From Hirundichthys speculiger (taxonomy: Eukaryota; Chordata; Actinopteri; Beloniformes; Exocoetidae), in the NCBI GenBank assembly GCA_018398805.1, contig JAGFBZ010000861.1:1-64000 (forward strand): DNA of 64,000 nt, given 5' to 3'. Positions 61,201 through 64,000 of the stretch are shown one piece after another. The notes beneath the pieces are model-generated. The model made no database searches, was not told where the DNA came from, and saw only the letters and a list, made by a program, of their open reading frames with translations. Numbering within the stretch: position 1 is the first letter of the stretch; every line of letters starts with the position of its first letter. The position numbers and the translations under genes are program-made.

Positions 61201-61710
61201 CATTGTATTGGGCTGAATCTGAGCAGAGTATCCGCTCCTGTCTTATCACCAGTCAACACTCGTGACCCAGTACCACTGGATGCCACGCAGGCTCACGCAA
61301 TCACACTGTCTCCATGTGTTTTATAGATGTTGTATATTTGGATCATGAGCTGTTCCAAACCTTCTCCATACGCCTGATTTATTTTATTTTGCTGCTCTGC
61401 CTTTTTAAGAGTGTATCTTGACTTTCTGTCTGACCTTTCTGGTCTCAGGACTTTGCACCTGATAAAGTCCTCTCTTTAGCAGACTTGTACAGACAGTTCA
61501 GATGGGAAATACCTTCAAATTAAAGCTATTTACATTTGGACCCTAGTGTATTTTATGGGTCGGTGTCGAGTGTTTTTTCTTTTTTTAAATTTCTTGTTGT
61601 CGTGGTTCACAGAGGCAGCGGGCTGATGACTGGGTACTCTTTTCCCTTGTTCTCTCCACCAGGTGGTTGGCGGTCTCGATATACACAAAAAGATGGTGGT
61701 GGATGTGTGA
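29439..61710 (+). CDS. ppp3r1: Calcineurin subunit B type 1
   Basis: Six coding exons, 29439-29441, 46426-46465, 57467-57643, 59235-59294, 59713-59897 and 61663-61710, total 513 nt: 170 residues, the family's length. Calcineurin B binds the catalytic A subunit and makes this Ser/Thr phosphatase respond to Ca2+, for example in NFAT activation. Four EF hands are visible with loops starting at Asp31 ([12 protein letters not shown]), Asp63 ([12 protein letters not shown]), Asp100 ([12 protein letters not shown]) and Asp141 ([12 protein letters not shown]). All have the expected acidic and Gly positions. MGNEAS is the N-myristoylation signal (Gly2). The C-terminus [13 protein letters not shown] is as in other vertebrates. 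It lies downstream of cnrip1 on the same strand, as conserved synteny predicts. Paralogue a versus b is undecided. Confidence 0.98.
31172..32280 (+). mobile_element. Tc1-like transposon relic
   Basis: Begins in a TA tract (31172-31202) and ends CCCACTAAAGTGGCTATTGA then GTGTATATGG. The + strand reads the start of a Tc1-type transposase: [20 protein letters not shown] then [20 protein letters not shown] (from about 31346). A degraded remainder follows, including [15 protein letters not shown] near 31867. Stops and shifts are frequent. This is the same family as the disrupted copy at 11514-16202. Confidence 0.8.
36785..38112 (+). mobile_element. piggyBac-type element, internally deleted
   Basis: Starts TTAACCGCTTAAGCACC and ends GGTGCCCAAAAGGGTTAA, imperfect inverted repeats at TTAA sites (36785-36788 and 38109-38112), as piggyBac requires. 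Inside, 37120-37220 reads [20 protein letters not shown], the acidic N-terminus of such transposases. About 37530-37660 reads [20 protein letters not shown] then [10 protein letters not shown], resembling the region before the catalytic core. The DDD core is missing and stops intervene, so it cannot move by itself. Confidence 0.72.
40612..40672 (+). mobile_element. Possible LINE 3' tail fragment
   Basis: TTTTCCCTGTTGGGATTAAT then AAAGTATC is a 3'-end motif frequent in fish LINE/SINE tails. Only this short piece is recognisable. Confidence 0.3.
41304..42476 (+). mobile_element. Non-autonomous hAT nested in the MITE
   Basis: Starts CAGTCCTTCTCAAATAG and ends AATTGAGAAGCACTG (inverted). GCATAATC is duplicated exactly at 41296-41303 and 42477-42484. 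Interior sequence at about 42168-42225 reads [19 protein letters not shown], the stretch before the BED finger in ZBED-like hAT transposases. The rest of the transposase is absent, so this is an internal-deletion derivative. GGGGGGCGC blocks flank both ends. Confidence 0.85.
41586..42084. mobile_element. PIF/Harbinger-like MITE nested in the hAT
   Basis: GGGGTGTACTACGAAGC at 41586-41602 is the exact inverse of GCTTCGTAGTACACCCC at 42068-42084. Total length 499 bases. There is no open frame of note. The superfamily is inferred from the short GC-bearing termini and size. A 3-bp target duplication could not be confirmed. Confidence 0.65.
44527..44550 (+). repeat. Run of 24 G
   Basis: An uninterrupted G tract preceded by a T run and followed by T-rich sequence, within ppp3r1 intron 1. 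It could form G-quadruplexes. The exact length is likely assembly-sensitive. Confidence 0.9.
44619..44823 (-). mobile_element. tRNA-derived SINE with 16-bp target duplication
   Basis: Read on the - strand: box A TAGCGCAGTGG (44811-44801), box B GAGTTCGACTC (44748-44738), then the tail TGAATAAAGGCCACTAGTGC and an A-rich end. TGGATTATCATGTTCT is duplicated exactly at 44603-44618 and 44824-44839. This is a different SINE family from the 7765 and 27565 copies. Confidence 0.92.
46426..46465 (+). CDS. ppp3r1: ppp3r1 coding exon 2
   Basis: Residues 2-14 ([13 protein letters not shown]) plus one base. Acceptor CTTAG, donor GTAAG. Confidence 0.97.
46466..57466 (+). other. ppp3r1: ppp3r1 intron 2 (11 kb)
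   Basis: No exon of another gene seen. Low-complexity A and T runs occur at 49946, 52020, 52870 and 57083, and there is a short TAAATAAATAAAT tract near 49952. Open frames of 100-149 codons, such as 48831-49250 and the antisense 57165-57614 over exon 3, have no supported product. Confidence 0.7.
57467..57643 (+). CDS. ppp3r1: ppp3r1 coding exon 3
   Basis: Residues 15-73 with EF hands 1 and 2 ([17 protein letters not shown] to GNGEVDFK). Acceptor TTGTGCAG, donor GTATGC. Confidence 0.98.
57768..58608. mobile_element. MITE, second copy of the 41107 family
   Basis: Starts TAGGGATGCACGATAGTTAT and ends ATTATCGTGCATCCCTA, inverted. The flanks CATACAAG (57760-57767) and TATACAAG (58609-58616) form an 8-bp duplication with one mismatch. 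It shares GGTTTTGTTCATAGTATTGA and the following bases with the intron 1 copy. The 8-bp duplication points to hAT transposase. Confidence 0.85.
57883..58082 (+). repeat. CT-rich simple repeat inside the MITE
   Basis: About 200 bases of CTCCTCTCCT/CTTCCTCAT units, a polypyrimidine tract on the sense strand within ppp3r1 intron 3. Confidence 0.95.
59235..59294 (+). CDS. ppp3r1: ppp3r1 coding exon 4
   Basis: Completes Glu74, then [19 protein letters not shown] and one base. Acceptor TCTCTCAG, donor GTAAGT. Confidence 0.97.
59295..59712 (+). other. ppp3r1: ppp3r1 intron 4
   Basis: 418 bases, GTAAGT...CACCACAG. No other feature seen. Confidence 0.85.
59713..59897 (+). CDS. ppp3r1: ppp3r1 coding exon 5
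   Basis: Residues 94-155 with EF hands 3 and 4 ([15 protein letters not shown] to RISFEEFCA). Donor GTAAGT. The open frame continuing to 59996 is intronic. Confidence 0.98.
59898..61662 (+). other. ppp3r1: ppp3r1 intron 5
   Basis: 1.77 kb, GTAAGT...TCTCTCCACCAG. No repeat family or exon recognised. Confidence 0.8.
61663..61710 (+). CDS. ppp3r1: ppp3r1 coding exon 6 (terminal)
   Basis: Residues 156-170 ([15 protein letters not shown]) and TGA at 61708-61710. Confidence 0.98.
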   Translation: MVGGLDIHKKMVVDV

Positions 61711-64000
61711 GCGCTCTCCGCTTGCTGAATCCCCCTCCTTGCCCTTGACACTCGCGTTCTCCACCATCTCTGAAGATCTGCTCAAGACGTCCGGCAACAT
61801 GCTCTCTGTGTGTAACTCAATGGAAGTATTCTCTCTCTTTAATCTCCCTGTGAAGCCACTTTTTCTTTCAAAACCCACAGGCCTCGTGAAGCCAACTTTG
61901 AAGTGTTATTGAACTGTAAGTCCTCAACAACCCGGTCGTAGCACTTTAAGAGACTGAAGGACATCCATTTGTCACCTGCAAGAGCATCTCCAGTTTTGGA
62001 TGAGAGGGGAGGAAGGACGGGGAGGAGAGGGGGCGCTGTGAAGAGGCTGGTTGGCTTGTTCATATTTCATCCTTTTTTTTTTTTCTTTTTTTTAATTTTA
62101 TTTTTGATATTTATTTTTTGTTCTTGTCTTTTATAAAGAAGAAAAAAAATAGTATCTCTATGGTTGTCTTGTAAGGAGAAGTGTGTAGTGTGTTAACACT
62201 TGACTTGCAGTTCATCTAGAAAGTAGGGTATGAAGTGCCAACCAGAACATATCCAGAAACCAACCCAAGTTATTACCTATTGTCATTGCAGTCTTTCACG
62301 CCGGACAAACTGGCGTGCAACACTTCCAACTGCACGACTGCAAGTCGCATTAGATGCAAAACAAAATTTCAAATTTTCTCTTTTCAGTTTTCGCTCACAC
62401 GCGCAGTTTGAACAGACCAGTAAAGCTTCCAGTCACTCTCTGCAAACCTGCTCATGTCTTTTTTTTTTTTTTTTGTAATAAGATTGCTAGTTTTATTTAT
62501 ACTTAAGAATGTGTTTATATTGTTGGAGATTGTTTCCTGTCATGAAATTATGAAATTATAGGTGGATTAATTAATGCCAAGAAAATGTCTTTCCAAATGA
62601 AAAAAAAAAAAAAGAAATGGCTGCAAACTTATACATAGTTTACTTTGAAAGAAGCTTTTTACATCTAACAGTGTGCATCCATGAGACAATCTTCAAAAGT
62701 TAATAGGCTCTGAAGTCACTGATGAGCTGTAGTTGGAATCATTAGCGTTTTTAGACTCTTATTTAATGCTATGAACAGAGGATGGATGAACTTAGCCAAG
62801 AACGATGAGGGTGGAGATAACGGTAAGATCATGCGCTGTTTTTGCAAGGATAGAGCAATTTAAGAGACTTATCTGCAGGCAGCATTTTTTTTTTTAAACC
62901 AATATGTGTATATTAGGTAATCGATGTGTGCTCATCTTATCTAACTGCAAGAGAAGGCTTTGCCTCAGCTTAACATAAGACCTTCTGAATATGTCTCAGT
63001 GCAGCACAGGACAGGTCAGTTCTCTCCAACGCAACTCAAACACTTAAATCTAACATGTTAGCATGATCAGTGTGCAATGGGGTCGACTGTACATTGTAGT
63101 CTTTAGGGTTTTATTTTTTTGTTTTATTTGGAACGTGTACATTTCAGAAGTTGGCTTCCTCTCACTGCTTTTTTTTTCTTTCACGATCTTCCCTTCACAC
63201 CTGCCAATACCAACACGCAGACGGACTACTCCAACCAAAATTTCTTTTCCAACGGGAAAATGCTTCGTACTATAGACGAATAGATTCTCGTTTCGCTTTG
63301 GAGGCCAACTGCTGGTTTGAACCAGTTTTCAGTCAGATCCAGAGTGCTCTTGTCCCCCATCCCAAAGCTCTGCACGGCTTGGGCCTCCCTGTGCTTGCAT
63401 GACATGGAAGTATATATATAAATATTTTTTTCTTTTTTTTTTTTTTGTGCATGTAGATCAATTTTTTGAAATAATCCTCTTGTTTACACATGGATGGTGA
63501 TGTTAATATATTTAAGAATTTAATGGTATACAATATGGATGTTGCCAAACTTTGGTAAATGTACACATATTATGAGAGGTAATCCAAATGAACTGAACTA
63601 CATGTAACTTTTTGTATTTTACCCGGGTCAGCGAGATGCTTCGATTCCAGTAAAAGTTGCATATCTGATCCTGTCTCAAACTGCCACACACTGTACTCAG
63701 CTTAAAGGGGAAATTTGATGTTTTTTTTTGTTTTGTTTTTTTTTTTCTTTCTTTTGTATATAAGTATTTGTTAAATGCAGTTCTGGCTCTCTGTTCTCTG
63801 TATAGTTCAGACCGCGCTTTAGTTTGTAAGTGCTTCTTTTCTCTGAGGGACTCGGGTTCTTCTTAGTTTGTGTGGGGTTATCTGAAAAGATTTAAGTTTG
63901 AGAACTTTTTTTTTTTTTTTTTTTTCCTTTTTCTGCATGCTGCATCTTATGCTGTGGGACTGTTGGAAACTTGATACTGTATGAAAATGAAATAAAATTT
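61711..64000 (+). other. ppp3r1: ppp3r1 3' UTR
   Basis: 2.29 kb of non-coding, T-rich sequence after the stop, consistent with the long 3' UTR of this gene. Several T runs (62070, 62460, 63428, 63720 and 63907) and Pumilio-like TGTA motifs occur. No intron or other gene is visible. Confidence 0.75.
63991..63996 (+). terminator. ppp3r1: Poly(A) signal AATAAA
   Basis: Canonical AATAAA in GAAATGAAATAAAATTT at the very end of the window. Cleavage would fall just beyond the edge. Its position after a long 3' UTR suggests the distal ppp3r1 poly(A) site. Confidence 0.65.

Overview
This is vertebrate nuclear DNA, almost certainly from a teleost fish. Two spliced host genes can be assembled exon by exon, with GT/AG sites and consistent phases, and both are on the + strand. 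cnrip1 (162 aa, coding 18721-23019) binds the cannabinoid CB1 receptor tail. ppp3r1 (170 aa, coding 29439-61710) is the regulatory B subunit of calcineurin. The two genes also neighbour each other on human 2p14, so this is a conserved syntenic block. The repeats are the usual fish mix: Tc1-like, hAT, piggyBac and PIF-like DNA transposons, a vertebrate L1, tRNA-derived SINEs, and compound (TA)n/(CA)n microsatellites. I cannot name the species or say which teleost co-orthologue (a or b) each gene is.

Layout. 1-1.46 kb: unassigned, partly GC-rich. 1.46-6.19 kb: a three-level nest, with a hAT transposon inside a MITE-like element inside a Tc1-like element. 6.49-7.53 kb: four 3' exons of an SLC1A-family transporter with one in-frame stop. 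7.77-8.16 kb: a SINE with a long target duplication. 9.2-11.45 kb: a decayed hAT with a TTF-type zinc-finger transposase. 11.5-16.2 kb: a Tc1-like element broken up by a 3'-truncated L1 and by a 2.3 kb foldback element whose arms are built of tandem units. 16.73-17.34 kb: a partial, intron-containing atp5f1a pseudogene. 17.65-17.76 kb: two adjacent perfect hairpins. 18.4-23.8 kb: cnrip1. 23.8-25.46 kb: another Tc1-like copy, then SINE pieces, a diverged relative of the foldback arm, and a 5'-truncated retroposon ending just upstream of the ppp3r1 promoter. 29.1-64 kb: ppp3r1. Its long introns hold Tc1, piggyBac, hAT, PIF-like, SINE and MITE insertions, and its 2.3 kb 3' UTR ends with AATAAA at the window edge.

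Function. Only cnrip1 and ppp3r1 look like working protein genes. cnrip1 modulates CB1 signalling at the membrane. ppp3r1 gives Ca2+ sensitivity to the phosphatase calcineurin. Their adjacency is ancestral synteny and does not imply one pathway. The SLC1A and atp5f1a pieces look like relics of duplication. Most other open frames are chance or transposon-derived. I see no CRISPR array, bacterial system or viral gene. The most unusual structure is the foldback element at 13.7-16.0 kb, with 9-bp target duplications and no coding capacity.
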